The position numbers and the translations under genes are program-made. The notes below the pieces were generated by a model. It saw only the letters and a program-made list of their open reading frames with translations. It made no database searches and was not told the DNA's origin. Below are positions 21,001 to 28,845 of a stretch of 64,000 nucleotides of DNA, one piece after another; position 1 is the first letter of the stretch, and each line of letters starts with the position of its first letter. The DNA is from Mobilisporobacter senegalensis. GTDB lineage: Bacteria > Bacillota > Clostridia > Lachnospirales > Lachnospiraceae. The stretch lies in NCBI RefSeq assembly GCF_003752155.1, contig NZ_RJVG01000001.1:434001-498000 (forward strand). The letters are read 5' to 3'.

Positions 21001-21901
21001 TATCGATCACATCCTCAACAATTGGGAAACCGACAATTCTATTCTTATAGGCCAATTTTTTATTGAATTTGAATCTACCCACTTTAGCCAGATCATATCT
21101 TCTGGCATCAAAAAACATGCTATGAACAAGGCTTTCTGCACTTTCCACAGAAAGTGGCTCACCTGGACGCAGCTTTTTATATAACTCTAATAAACCATCT
21201 TGATAATTATCAGAGGTATCTTTTGTAATACTTGCAAGAATCTTTGGTTCTTCACCGAATAATTCTAAAATTTCTGCATTTGTTCCAATACCAAGGGCTC
21301 TAATAAGAACTGTAATTGGTACTTTTCTATTTCTATCTACACGTACATAGAAAATATCATTGGAATCCGTCTCATATTCTAACCATGCACCCCTATTAGG
21401 AATTACAGTAGAAGAATATAACCTTTTACCAATCTTATCGTGTGCAATACCATAATATATACCAGGGGAACGTACTAATTGGCTAACAATAACTCTTTCA
21501 GCACCATTAATCACAAATGTACCTGTTTCTGTCATTAATGGTAAATCACCCATGAAAATATCATGCTCGTTGATTTCGTCATTCTCTTTATTATGAAGTC
21601 TTACTTTTACTTTTAAAGGAGCAGCGTAAGTAGCATCTCTTACCTTACATTCTTCAATAGTATACTTAATATCATCTTCACATAATGCAAAGTCTACAAA
21701 TTCTAAACTTAAATGTCCATTATAGTCTGCAATTGGAGAGATATCATCAAAAACTTCGTTGAGTCCTTCTTCTAAAAACCATTTATAAGAATCTTTTTGT
21801 ACCTCAATAAGATTAGGCATCTCGAGCACTTCTTTTTGCCTTGAGTAACTCATTCTTAAACCGTTGCCAATTTTAATTGGTCGTACTCTGTTTTTATCCA
21901 T
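18005..21901 (-). CDS. rpoB: DNA-directed RNA polymerase subunit beta
   Basis: 1298 residues from ATG at 21901, chosen because AAGGGGTG sits 9 bases upstream; the GTG at 21913 lies inside that site. The rifampicin pocket is intact and wild type, with [20 protein letters not shown] and [15 protein letters not shown] near residues 500-530, predicting sensitivity. Further core motifs are [36 protein letters not shown] and [18 protein letters not shown]. Like beta', it ends in a long acidic tail (about 80 residues rich in D/E). It has its own promoter at 21995-22023 rather than following rplL directly. Confidence 0.98.
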   Translation of the reverse strand: MDKNRVRPIKIGNGLRMSYSRQKEVLEMPNLIEVQKDSYKWFLEEGLNEVFDDISPIADYNGHLSLEFVDFALCEDDIKYTIEECKVRDATYAAPLKVKVRLHNKENDEINEHDIFMGDLPLMTETGTFVINGAERVIVSQLVRSPGIYYGIAHDKIGKRLYSSTVIPNRGAWLEYETDSNDIFYVRVDRNRKVPITVLIRALGIGTNAEILELFGEEPKILASITKDTSDNYQDGLLELYKKLRPGEPLSVESAESLVHSMFFDARRYDLAKVGRFKFNKKLAYKNRIVGFPIVEDVIDTSTGEIIAASGTIVTEEIADQIQNAAVPFVWVQAEERNVKVLSNMMVDLSSFVDVDPEELGVTEEVYYPALKAILDEFTNIEDIKEAIGKNIAELIPKHITKEDIIASINYNMHLEYGIGSDDDIDHLGNRRIRAVGELLQNQYRIGLSRMERVVRERMTTQDIEGISPQSLINIKPVTAAVKEFFGSSQLSQFMDQNNPLSELTHKRRLSALGPGGLSRDRAGFEVRDVHYSHYGRMCPIETPEGPNIGLINSLASYARINEYGFIEAPYRKVSKEDPNNPKVIDEVVYLTADEEDKFVVAQANEPLDENGYFVNSSVSGRYKEETSEFEKSKIDLMDVSPKMVFSVATAMIPFLENDDANRALMGSNMQRQAVPLLITESPAVGTGMELKAAVDSGNCIVANKSGVVEKSTATEIIIKNDDGTKSVYKVLKFARSNQSTCLNQRPIVMKNDRVEAGQVIADGPSTSQGELALGKNPLIGFMTWEGYNYEDAVLLSERLVQEDVYTSVHIEEYEAESRDTKLGPEEITRDVPGVGDEALKDLDERGIIRIGAEVRAGDILVGKVTPKGETELTAEERLLRAIFGEKAREVRDTSLRVPHGEFGIIVDAKVFTRENGDELSPGVNQTVRVYIAQKRKIQVGDKMAGRHGNKGVVSRVLPVEDMPFLPNGRPLDIVLNPLGVPSRMNIGQVLEIHLSLAAKALGVKVSTPVFDGANEYDIMDTLELANDYVNTPIAEFKEKYKDILDPEILEFLVTNQDYRKQWEGVPINRDGKVRLRDGRTGEYFDSAVTVGFMHYLKLHHLVDDKIHARSTGPYSLVTQQPLGGKAQFGGQRFGEMEVWALEAYGAAYTLQEILTVKSDDVVGRVKTYEAIIKGENIPEPGIPESFKVLLKELQSLALDVIVLDEDGNEVKMAESIDYGDEDLTPLIEGDDSFRHREESFSDAGFREISEEDDDSIFDAFEDDDEEEIELADNDELDDDKSKLGIGIEFDEMNDFED

Positions 21902-21994
21902 TGACGTTTTCACCCCTTGAATTTTTTATATTAATATGCTATAATCCATTTATATTAGATTTTAGGCATACAACACCACAATAGTGCATTTTTC

Positions 21995-22023
21995 ATGTTA
22001 TCACATCTATTTTCAGATGTCAA
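21995..22023 (-). promoter_or_regulatory. Sigma-A promoter of rpoBC
   Basis: On the minus strand TTGACA (22023-22018) is followed after 17 bases by TAACAT (22000-21995). This is about 95 bp upstream of the rpoB ATG. The spacer holds a small inverted repeat, ATCT/AGAT. The rest of the 21902-22335 gap is very AT-rich. Confidence 0.75.
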
Positions 22024-22241
22024 CACTATTTTGTGTGTCTTTTTTTATGCCTTTTTTTAATTTCATCTCTTTTTTAGCTTAAAATTTTTTGATTTCTTTA
22101 TTATATTTAAACAATTTAGAATTACTATTTTATTAGTATATCTTCTATTAAACATAGTAAGTATTTTTATTAATACTAAGTTGTAATTAGTATTATAATG
22201 TGTTAAATTAAATTTATACTATTTTAATAAAAATTTTATTA

Positions 22242-22299
22242 CAGTTCAGCCATATGGAAAGATGGAGCAAAGTGAAATCAAGCTTATAGCTGAATTGTA
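22242..22299 (+). other. Inverted repeat in the leader of the DUF2089 gene
   Basis: Arms CAGTTCAGCCATA (22242-22254) and TATAGCTGAATTG (22286-22298) pair with two mismatches around about 31 bases, ending 38 bp before the GTG start. It could form an RNA hairpin in the 5' UTR. No known riboswitch signature was recognised. Confidence 0.4.
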
Positions 22300-22335
22300 A
22301 CCAACTGTTTACTTAATATTGAAAGAAGGGGTGTT

Positions 22336-23073
22336 GTGTCAAAAGAAATTATTGGACATTGTCCTATCTGTCAGGAGCAATTAATTGCAAGCAGATTAAC
22401 TTGCCGTCATTGTGGTCTGGAATTATCTAACGACTTTACTTTAAGTAAGTTTAATTATCTGAAAGAGGATGATTTAAACTTTATTGAAATGTATTTAAAA
22501 TGTCAGGGAAGTCTAAAAGAATTACAAAAACAATTGAAAATATCCTATCCAGCTGCCAAAAGGCAATTTGATAATGTACTAAAATCATTGGGATTTAATA
22601 AGGAAGACGAAAATTTACCAGCGAATATAGAAGTAATTCTTTCAGAACTTCCTATTTACGAAGATGAAAGCAATACAGTAAAAGCAATTAAGAAAAGATT
22701 AAATGCACATAATGGACTTGCCACCCTTGCATTGCCCAGAGGGGGCAGCTTCCAGATCTATTATGATGGTTTTGGAAATGGAATAATAGCAACAAACGTG
22801 CCTGCTTCAAGAGTGCTGACTTGGAAGGCTTTCGACTCTGCAGTTGAGGTGATGGAGAAGAACCATGGGAAAGCCAAGAAAGGGCAGGCTATGAAAGCTA
22901 AATTAGGAGAACCTGATCTAACCTTGGATACGATAGAAGGTTATGTGGCCTATAAAGCTTATGGAATTAAAATGGGAGAATCTACTCTTAGAACAATTTC
23001 TGCTCTTTCTTCCATTCTGGAATGGGCTGGTATCTGTAATAATGGTTATGGATATCTTGAATTAAGAAAATAA
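22336..23073 (+). CDS. DUF2089 family protein (zinc ribbon plus HTH-like)
   Basis: 245 residues; GTG start at 22336 with GAAGGGG 4-5 bases upstream. Residues about 8-30 are a zinc ribbon, CPICQEQLIASRLTCRHCG. Residues about 40-90 form a helix-turn-helix-like region (LKELQKQLKISYPAAKRQF) seen in DUF2089 proteins, which are putative regulators. The C-terminal half (about 115-245) is of unknown fold. It points opposite to rpoB and lies in the block that separates rplL from rpoB. Its last 123 bp are duplicated exactly at 26792-26914. Function unknown; a regulatory role is inference from the domain. Confidence 0.75.
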   Translation: MSKEIIGHCPICQEQLIASRLTCRHCGLELSNDFTLSKFNYLKEDDLNFIEMYLKCQGSLKELQKQLKISYPAAKRQFDNVLKSLGFNKEDENLPANIEVILSELPIYEDESNTVKAIKKRLNAHNGLATLALPRGGSFQIYYDGFGNGIIATNVPASRVLTWKAFDSAVEVMEKNHGKAKKGQAMKAKLGEPDLTLDTIEGYVAYKAYGIKMGESTLRTISALSSILEWAGICNNGYGYLELRK

Positions 23074-23076
23074 GAT
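22954..23076 (+). repeat. 123-bp perfect direct repeat, left copy
   Basis: The last 120 bases of the DUF2089 gene plus three bases. By eye it is identical to 26792-26914. The two copies bracket 3.7 kb of accessory DNA. Confidence 0.9.
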
Positions 23077-23404
23077 TCTGCTTATTATGAAATTTTATAT
23101 TATGTAATAATATAAAAACGCTCACTTGCGTGGAGAGTACTAAAAAAGTCCTTATATAACCGTTTATGATATTGTTATTCCCAAGGATAGCTCATTAAAA
23201 AAATTGATGAGCTAATAGATTTCATCATTTATTTATATTTATAAATACCTATCATAGTTGTTTTATATTTTCAATTACTTTATATCTATGCATATATTTC
23301 TTGATATGCTTATTTATAAATACAGTAGACACAATATAACATTTTCTTTAATTTCATTTGAAATACTAAATAGACAAGCTAGGCTCCCATTTAAGACAAT
23401 TAGT

Positions 23405-23443
23405 TTGACAATATACGCGAAGTAAACATATAATAACTTCGCG
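23405..23443 (+). promoter_or_regulatory. Consensus sigma-A promoter with overlapping palindromic operator
   Basis: TTGACA (23405-23410) and TATAAT (23429-23434) are both perfect consensus with an 18-bp spacer. A perfect inverted repeat, CGCGAAGT (23416-23423) and ACTTCGCG (23436-23443), spans the spacer and the -10 box and is well placed to act as an operator. It lies about 50 bp upstream of the secreted-protein gene. The rest of 23077-23495 is AT-rich with one small hairpin at 23188-23214 and no gene I can see. Confidence 0.7.
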
Positions 23444-23495
23444 CGCTGATAAAATTTAGCTAGTTAAACTATTAACGTAATGGAGGAAATAAGAA

Positions 23496-24406
23496 ATGAA
23501 TAAACTAAGAAAAATTTTAAGCTATTTACTAGTATTTGTTTTAATGATGAATCTTTTTACTCTTAGCATATCAGCTGAAGAAAATACTGATTACAATCTA
23601 AAATCCAATAAAGGTTCAGTATACTTTAGTGCAAAGACAAAAACAAACTTCAAAAACACAAAAGATAAAGAATATAATACCAAATTAAAAGGAGGAAAAA
23701 TTAAAAAAGCAAATACTAAGAAGATTGAAGAATTAATGCTAGAAGAAATTTCATCTGTGTATGCAGATAAAAAAGCAATTTATTCTTCACTCGAATCCTA
23801 TGGTTGTTATGTTCTGAATCCATCAAGTGAGGAATTGATAACATTTTCTTCAAGTTCAGATGTAACAGTATCAACGCCGACTATATATTATAATGCTTAT
23901 AATAAAACATGGACAGTTACATGTGGTGGTTACTGGAAAAATATGAACTGGGAAAAAGATAAAGCGCTCCTGGTAACGTAGGTGGCCAAGATGCCTTTGG
24001 TATAGGTTATACAAGTGTTACTGGAACTTATAAATCATCGGTAGTCAGTGTCTCTGGATATATTAATGATGGACGTATCAAAAAATCAGTTTCAACGTCA
24101 AATCGTTCTGATGGAGATGGTAGTAAAGGGTTTGGATTCAGATTACAAGATTATGTTTATGCAGATTCTGGAACTTTATTTACATACTATGTTGGCTATC
24201 AGTTTGGAGGTCTTTGTAATTACGACTCTAACTTTTCCAGTTTTGGTGCTGTTGCAACAGGATATTATATACATACATGGGATAAGGCAACAATTAATAG
24301 TATTACTTTTGGTGTAAATGGAAAAACAGCAGGGGTTAGCGCTAGTATAGCAAATTCATCATATTCATGGCCAGCTTATGGTAGTGATAGTAGGTTTGGA
24401 TTATAA
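23496..24406 (+). pseudogene. Secreted protein of unknown family, split by a frameshift
   Basis: ATG at 23496 with GGAGG 9 bases upstream. Residues 1-27 are a signal peptide (LSYLLVFVLMMNLFTLSISA then EE). The frame stops at 23981 after 161 residues. A second frame picks up at about 23964-23970 and runs to TAA at 24404-24406 with clearly protein-like sequence: Gly/Ser/Tyr-rich, with GGQDAFGIGYTSV and TYYVGYQFGGLCNY. Adding one base in GCGCTCC would join them into about 303 residues. The second half has regular beta-type alternation. I do not recognise the family. It is followed by a terminator and then a subtilase. Confidence 0.65.
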
Positions 24407-24418
24407 AAGCACTAGTTT

Positions 24419-24450
24419 TAACACATCCAATAATAATTTGTTGGATGTGT
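24419..24450 (+). terminator. Terminator after the secreted-protein gene
   Basis: A 12-bp perfect stem, TAACACATCCAA paired with TTGGATGTGTTA, followed by ATTTTTAAA. Confidence 0.85.
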
Positions 24451-24517
24451 TATTTTTAAATATTTTAACAAATTCTACGTAGAAGTACTCTAAATAAGGT
24501 AAAAAAGGATGAAATAT

Positions 24518-26365
24518 ATGGTGGTAAATTCAGTAATTATTATAAATAAGACTTTTAGAAATTTTTTACTACTATATATTATAATATCGCTTATATTGCT
24601 TTGCGATGTTCTAATATATAATTGTGGTAAAAAATCGATAAGCAAAACCGAATTTTTACAAGGAGAAATTAATGTACTTTTTCAAACTAGCATAAATGAT
24701 AATATTTTAAAAAAAATATTAGAAAATGAAGATATAATAGCACAGAGTGTGGCTATAAATGAAAATTTTGTTCAATTAAAAGTAGCAGATCAAGATATGG
24801 ATGTAATATTGCATAAATTAAATAATTTACCAATGATCATAGAAGCTGAACCGAATTATATTCTAAAAAATAATAATATTGGCAATATAACAAATAACCT
24901 TAAAAATGATACTCTTATATTTCAAAACCAAATAAATGATAATAACATTATAGTTGCTGTTATTGATACAGGTATAGATACACTTCATCCTGATTTAAAG
25001 AATCATATATGGATAAATACTAATGAAATTGAAAATGATGGTATAGACAATGATATTAATGGTTATGTTGATGATATTAATGGGTGGGATTTTTATAATA
25101 ACGATAATACATTATGCTCTTACAAGTATAATAATAAGACAAAAGAGTATGTATCCAATCCAAATGATTGTGACAATCATGGAACACATGTTGCAGGAAT
25201 AATTGTTTCTAATTATGTAAAATTAATAAATATTAGTAAATTGAATTCGAATATAAAAATTATGAGTCTTAAAATACAAGGTGGAGCTGATGGCAACGGC
25301 TCAATTGCAGCAGCAATTTCTGCAATAAAATATGCTACTGCGAACGGAGCTAAAATTTGTAATATGAGTTTAGGTGGTTACACTTATAGTAGAATATTAG
25401 AAAAAACTATTCGAGAATCAAATATGTTATTTGTTACAGCCGCAGGCAATAATGGTAATGATAATGATGTTAATCCAGTTTATCCAGCATCATTTGATTT
25501 AGATAATATATTATCAATTGCTTATACTGATAAAGAAAATAAATTAGAACGTAATTCAAATTATGGAAAAAATAGCGTTGATGTTGTTGCACCCGGAACA
25601 AACATACTTAGTACTATTGTAGGTGGAAACTATAATCAAATGAATGGTTCATCTATTGCTACTCCATACATCACTTCGATTGCTGCACTTTTATATTCAT
25701 ATCAAAATTATACATACCCTATTAGTGTTAAGAATATAATTACAAAATCTTTGGATAATATTAGTTTATTAAAAGATTATGTTCAATATCCAGGTATATT
25801 GAACACAACAAAGATAATTGGCAATTTGAGTCAGTTAAAAATAGATATTGTTGAGCCATCAATTATGTATTCTTATGTCTATAATGGCAAAAAGTTTATG
25901 GTCAATCCGATCATTATAGATAAGGGAGGTTCAGAAATATGCCTTTCCAAATGGTTAAATGGGAAGAAACTTATTAGTGATTTTTCCCGCGGAACAATAG
26001 GGCATACTATTAATAGCAATTTAATCATACTTGACAAAGAGGGGTTCTATACATTATATTCCAGCGACTATTCGGGGAATGAAAAAGTTTTAACCATGTT
26101 TTTACATAATATACAAGGAAAGAAATTATTCTTAAGAACTGAAAAAGTACACCTAAAGATTGGTGAAAGATATCAAATAGAGTATAAATTGATTCCCACT
26201 AATGCAACAGATGAAATAAAATATTGTTCAAGTAATGATAATATTGCTTCTGTATCTAATTATGGAAAAGTAACTGCTAATCAAAAAGGAAACTGTCGAA
26301 TAAAAATACAACTACTCAATAAAAAGCACAAATATTTATATATAATTGTTAATGACCAAAAATGA
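24518..26365 (+). CDS. Membrane-anchored or secreted subtilisin-like (S8) protease with Big_2 domain
   Basis: 615 residues from ATG at 24518 (AAAGGA 8 bases upstream); an ATG at 24509 is also possible. A hydrophobic segment at about residues 12-32 is a signal anchor or signal peptide. Residues about 50-115 resemble an inhibitor-like prodomain. The catalytic triad is Asp in VIDTGID (about 149), His in NHGTHVAG (about 221) and Ser in NGSSIATP (about 377); the usual GTS is GSS here. Asn-rich insertions surround the Asp motif. The C-terminal 80 residues are a Big_2 domain (YCSSNDNIASVSNYGKVTA). Codon use is extremely AT-rich, more so than the flanking ribosomal genes, consistent with acquired DNA. 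It may process the neighbouring secreted protein; that is inference. Confidence 0.85.
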   Translation: MVVNSVIIINKTFRNFLLLYIIISLILLCDVLIYNCGKKSISKTEFLQGEINVLFQTSINDNILKKILENEDIIAQSVAINENFVQLKVADQDMDVILHKLNNLPMIIEAEPNYILKNNNIGNITNNLKNDTLIFQNQINDNNIIVAVIDTGIDTLHPDLKNHIWINTNEIENDGIDNDINGYVDDINGWDFYNNDNTLCSYKYNNKTKEYVSNPNDCDNHGTHVAGIIVSNYVKLINISKLNSNIKIMSLKIQGGADGNGSIAAAISAIKYATANGAKICNMSLGGYTYSRILEKTIRESNMLFVTAAGNNGNDNDVNPVYPASFDLDNILSIAYTDKENKLERNSNYGKNSVDVVAPGTNILSTIVGGNYNQMNGSSIATPYITSIAALLYSYQNYTYPISVKNIITKSLDNISLLKDYVQYPGILNTTKIIGNLSQLKIDIVEPSIMYSYVYNGKKFMVNPIIIDKGGSEICLSKWLNGKKLISDFSRGTIGHTINSNLIILDKEGFYTLYSSDYSGNEKVLTMFLHNIQGKKLFLRTEKVHLKIGERYQIEYKLIPTNATDEIKYCSSNDNIASVSNYGKVTANQKGNCRIKIQLLNKKHKYLYIIVNDQK

Positions 26366-26483
26366 ATTCCTTCTTTGTACAAGATCATAAGAATTAAAAT
26401 ATAATAGAATTATATATATTTTTATTGTATAATACACTCAGTCTAAATCAGTAAATTATTCAAACTTTAGGAGGTTATTTAAT

Positions 26484-26627
26484 ATGAAAGATTATCAAGA
26501 AATCATAGGGAAAACTATTCTTGCAATTTCAATAATTATTGCGGGAATCATTATTGCTGCAGCAATTCAAAATGCTGGTACCAATATTGGCGGCATGATA
26601 GCAAATGCGCTCGAAACACTAAATTAA
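26484..26627 (+). CDS. 47-residue single-span membrane peptide
   Basis: ATG at 26484 with a strong TTAGGAGG 8 bases upstream, stop TAA at 26625-26627. The product starts MKDYQEIIGK, has one hydrophobic span (TILAISIIIAGIIIAAA, about residues 11-28), then a short polar tail ending NALETLN. The strong binding site and clean topology argue that it is real. It lies 118 bp after the protease and before a broken DUF2089 copy. It could be a small membrane regulator, a peptide toxin or a protease accessory; nothing in the sequence decides. Confidence 0.65.
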   Translation: MKDYQEIIGKTILAISIIIAGIIIAAAIQNAGTNIGGMIANALETLN

Positions 26628-26694
26628 TTTTAAAATTCCAAACTATTAACTTACAATAAAAACTAACATGAAACACTCTATAAAATTATTAAAA

Positions 26695-26914
26695 TTTAAT
26701 AAGGAAGACGAAAATTTACCAGTAAATATAGAAGTAATTCTTTCAAGACTTCCTATTTGGGAAGATGGAAGCTTCACGAGTGTTGATCTGGAAAGCTTAT
26801 GGAATTAAAATGGGAGAATCTACTCTTAGAACAATTTCTGCTCTTTCTTCCATTCTGGAATGGGCTGGTATCTGTAATAATGGTTATGGATATCTTGAAT
26901 TAAGAAAATAAGAT
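26695..26914 (+). pseudogene. Internally deleted second copy of the DUF2089 gene
   Basis: Three segments match the intact gene in order. 26695-26771 matches 22593-22669 with some substitutions, about 20 bases from 26772 match a stretch near 22804, and 26792-26914 is identical to 22954-23076. Two internal blocks are deleted and the 5' part is missing, so no functional product is expected. Confidence 0.85.
26792..26914 (+). repeat. 123-bp perfect direct repeat, right copy
   Basis: Identical by eye to 22954-23076, in the same orientation. Sequence diverges immediately after the final GAT of both copies. Confidence 0.9.
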
Positions 26915-26917
26915 AAC

Positions 26918-26952
26918 AAAAAAATACTCTCACATAAGTGAGAGTATTTTTT
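26918..26952 (-). terminator. Bidirectional terminator between the accessory block and rplL
   Basis: A stem of about 15 bp, AAATACTCTCAC paired with GTGAGAGTATTT, has a 4-base loop with A-tract and T-tract sides. It ends rplJL transcription on the minus strand and would also stop plus-strand transcripts. Confidence 0.88.
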
Positions 26953-26958
26953 GTGATA

Positions 26959-27324
26959 TTACTTAAGTGTAACTTTAGCACCTTCTGCTTCAAGTTTAGC
27001 TTTCATTTCTTCAGCTTCTTCTTTAGAAGCGCCTTCTTTAATTACTTTAGGAGCGCCGTCAACTACGTCTTTCGCTTCTTTTAATCCTAAACCAGTTAAT
27101 TCACGAACTACTTTGATAACTTTAACTTTGTTAGCTCCAACGTCTGTTAATTCTACGTTGAATTCTGTTTTTTCTTCTTCAGCTGCACCGCCTGCTGCTG
27201 GTCCTGCTACTACAACACCTGCTGCTGCTGATACACCAAATTCTTCTTCACATGCTTTTACTAAATCATTTAATTCTAAAACTGATAAGCCTTTAATAGC
27301 TTCGATAAATTCTTGAGTTGTCAT
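26959..27324 (-). CDS. rplL: Ribosomal protein bL12 (L7/L12)
   Basis: 121 residues. The N-terminal dimerisation helix region ([20 protein letters not shown]) is joined by an Ala/Gly-rich hinge (residues about 34-52) to the C-terminal factor-binding domain, with [19 protein letters not shown] and the ending AEGAKVTLK. It forms the ribosomal stalk with L10 and recruits translation GTPases. GGAGG precedes the ATG. It is 40 bp after rplJ and is followed at once by a terminator, so it is not cotranscribed with rpoB. Confidence 0.98.
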   Translation of the reverse strand: MTTQEFIEAIKGLSVLELNDLVKACEEEFGVSAAAGVVVAGPAAGGAAEEEKTEFNVELTDVGANKVKVIKVVRELTGLGLKEAKDVVDGAPKVIKEGASKEEAEEMKAKLEAEGAKVTLK

Positions 27325-27364
27325 TATAATTACCTCCGATTAATTTTTATTATTTAATGTTTTA

Positions 27365-27859
27365 CTACGCTACTTCTCCTTGTTTCTCAGCAATTTGCTT
27401 AAGAACACGAGCGAAGTTTGTAATTGGTGATTGTAAACTTCCAAGTAATTTGGAAATAAGAACTTCTCTTGATGGGATAGTAGCAATCACTTTGATACCT
27501 TCTGCATCATAATATGTTCCTTCTACCATACCTGCTTTGAATTCAAGGTTTGGTGCTGTTTTTGCAACATCATTTAAGATTCTTGCTGGTGCAGTTGCAT
27601 CATCAAGTCCAAAAGCGATTGCAGTTGGTCCGTCTAGGTGTTTGTCTAATTCAGCAAACACTGTACCTTCAAAAGCACGTTTTAACATTGTATTCTTGTA
27701 TACTTTGTATACAACACCCGCTTCTCTTAACTTTTTACGAAGAGCAGTGTCTTCTTCAACAGTTAAGCCACGGTAGTCAACTAACACTGCAGATTTTGCA
27801 TTTGCAACATGTCCTTTGATTTCTTCAACAATTGGTTGTTTTAATTCTACCTTTGCCAT
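27365..27859 (-). CDS. rplJ: Ribosomal protein uL10
   Basis: 164 residues, usual length. It contains SAVLVDYRGLTVEEDTALR and YKVYKNTMLKRAFEGT in the rRNA-binding domain, and a C-terminal helix for L12 dimers. TAAGGAGG precedes the ATG. Its leader (27915-28045) carries the L10 autoregulatory fold and an attenuator, so synthesis is expected to be feedback-controlled by L10-L12. It is the first gene of a two-gene operon here. Confidence 0.98.
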   Translation of the reverse strand: MAKVELKQPIVEEIKGHVANAKSAVLVDYRGLTVEEDTALRKKLREAGVVYKVYKNTMLKRAFEGTVFAELDKHLDGPTAIAFGLDDATAPARILNDVAKTAPNLEFKAGMVEGTYYDAEGIKVIATIPSREVLISKLLGSLQSPITNFARVLKQIAEKQGEVA

Positions 27860-27914
27860 TCTTTGTGTACCTCCTTATAGATTTTTGGGCTTTCGCCCCA
27901 GGGTGTACCGCCGA

Positions 27915-27947
27915 TAAAAAACCTCTCTATCAAAGACAGAGAGGTTA
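27915..27947 (-). terminator. Attenuator in the L10 leader
   Basis: A stem AACCTCTCTGTC / GATAGAGAGGTT followed on the minus strand by TTTTTTAT, 55 bp before rplJ. It probably ends transcription when L10-L12 is bound upstream. Confidence 0.8.
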
Positions 27948-28045
27948 AAATAAGTCATCATTATGATCTCTTATATTCCTCGGTAGGCGTTTTCTCCTTA
28001 TGCCTTGCGGCACCTACTGTCTTCGGCAGTTTTGGGTCTAAATTA
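27915..28045 (-). ncRNA. L10 leader (ribosomal protein mRNA leader)
   Basis: On the minus strand the 5' UTR of rplJ contains CCGAAGACAGTAGGTGCC, then GCAAGGCATAAGGAG and CGCCTACCGAGG. This is the paired and kink-turn region typical of the Firmicute L10 leader that mimics the rRNA site of L10(L12)4. It is followed by an attenuator hairpin. The family match was read by eye. Confidence 0.85.
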
Positions 28046-28070
28046 ATTTCTTAATTTTTGAACCTTGTTT

Positions 28071-28099
28071 AGATTATCATAGAATGATAGGTTTGTCAA
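28071..28099 (-). promoter_or_regulatory. Sigma-A promoter of rplJL
   Basis: On the minus strand TTGACA (28099-28094), 17-bp spacer, TAATCT (28076-28071), just upstream of the L10 leader. Confidence 0.75.
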
Positions 28100-28168
28100 C
28101 AAAATTTATCAAAAGTATTTCTCTTTCCTAAAAATTTAATCTCTCAATAATAGATCTTTTTTATGGAT

Positions 28169-28696
28169 TTATATTTTTAAAATATACTCTTTCCCTTCCA
28201 TGATGACCTTGCCATGATTACACTCATAAGAAATGTCCTTCACATATTCAAAACCTAATTTCTTTAAAACATTTTCAGAACCTGTATTTTCTTTGGCATG
28301 TCTTCCTACTATTTCTCTCAGTTCTAATTTTTCTTTAGCAAACTTTATCGTCTCTTTCATAGCCTCTGTGGCATATCCTTTTCCCCATGCTTCTTTTCCC
28401 AGATTATATCCTATCTCAAATTTTCCATACTCTTCTTCCAAATATATAAGTCCTGTCCCAATTAAAAGTCCTGTTTCTTTTTCTACAAATCCCCATCGAT
28501 ACCAGTCATCTGAGACAATCTTGCTTACTTCCCACTCTACCCAGCTTTTCGTCTTGTTTATATCATCATGACTGACCCAGAACATATACTTCGCAACATC
28601 AGGATCATTTTCCCAACAGCTGAATACCCTTTCAGCATCATCCATACAGAGTGGACGTAAAATCAATCTTTTAGTATCTAAAATTGGTGTTTTCAT
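28169..28696 (-). CDS. GNAT N-acetyltransferase (RimJ/RimL type)
   Basis: 175 residues. Starts TPILDTKRLILRPLCMDDAE, the typical opening of the RimJ/RimL-like branch. Strand beta-4 (KFEIGYNL) is followed by the acetyl-CoA loop, EAWGKGYATEAM (about residues 105-118), then ENTGSENVLKKLGFEYV. It transfers acetyl from acetyl-CoA, possibly to a ribosomal protein N-terminus or a small molecule; the substrate is not predictable. It sits between rplA and the rplJ promoter, an unusual place, and has GAGG upstream of its ATG at 28696. Confidence 0.85.
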   Translation of the reverse strand: MKTPILDTKRLILRPLCMDDAERVFSCWENDPDVAKYMFWVSHDDINKTKSWVEWEVSKIVSDDWYRWGFVEKETGLLIGTGLIYLEEEYGKFEIGYNLGKEAWGKGYATEAMKETIKFAKEKLELREIVGRHAKENTGSENVLKKLGFEYVKDISYECNHGKVIMEGKEYILKI

Positions 28697-28845
28697 AAAT
28701 ACTTATCCTCACAATATTATTATAACCCACAATTCACCTGTAAACTAATAATTATTGTACTCTAACAACTCATAAATTACTACCATTTTATTTTCTAAAT
28801 ATACGAATTTATGGTACAGCAGATATACGTGTTTATTCATAACCA

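Noticed and set aside
22201-22335. c-di-GMP-type riboswitch before the DUF2089 gene
   Set aside because: A GGAAAG and AGCAAAG pair is reminiscent, but the required conserved core and helices are absent.
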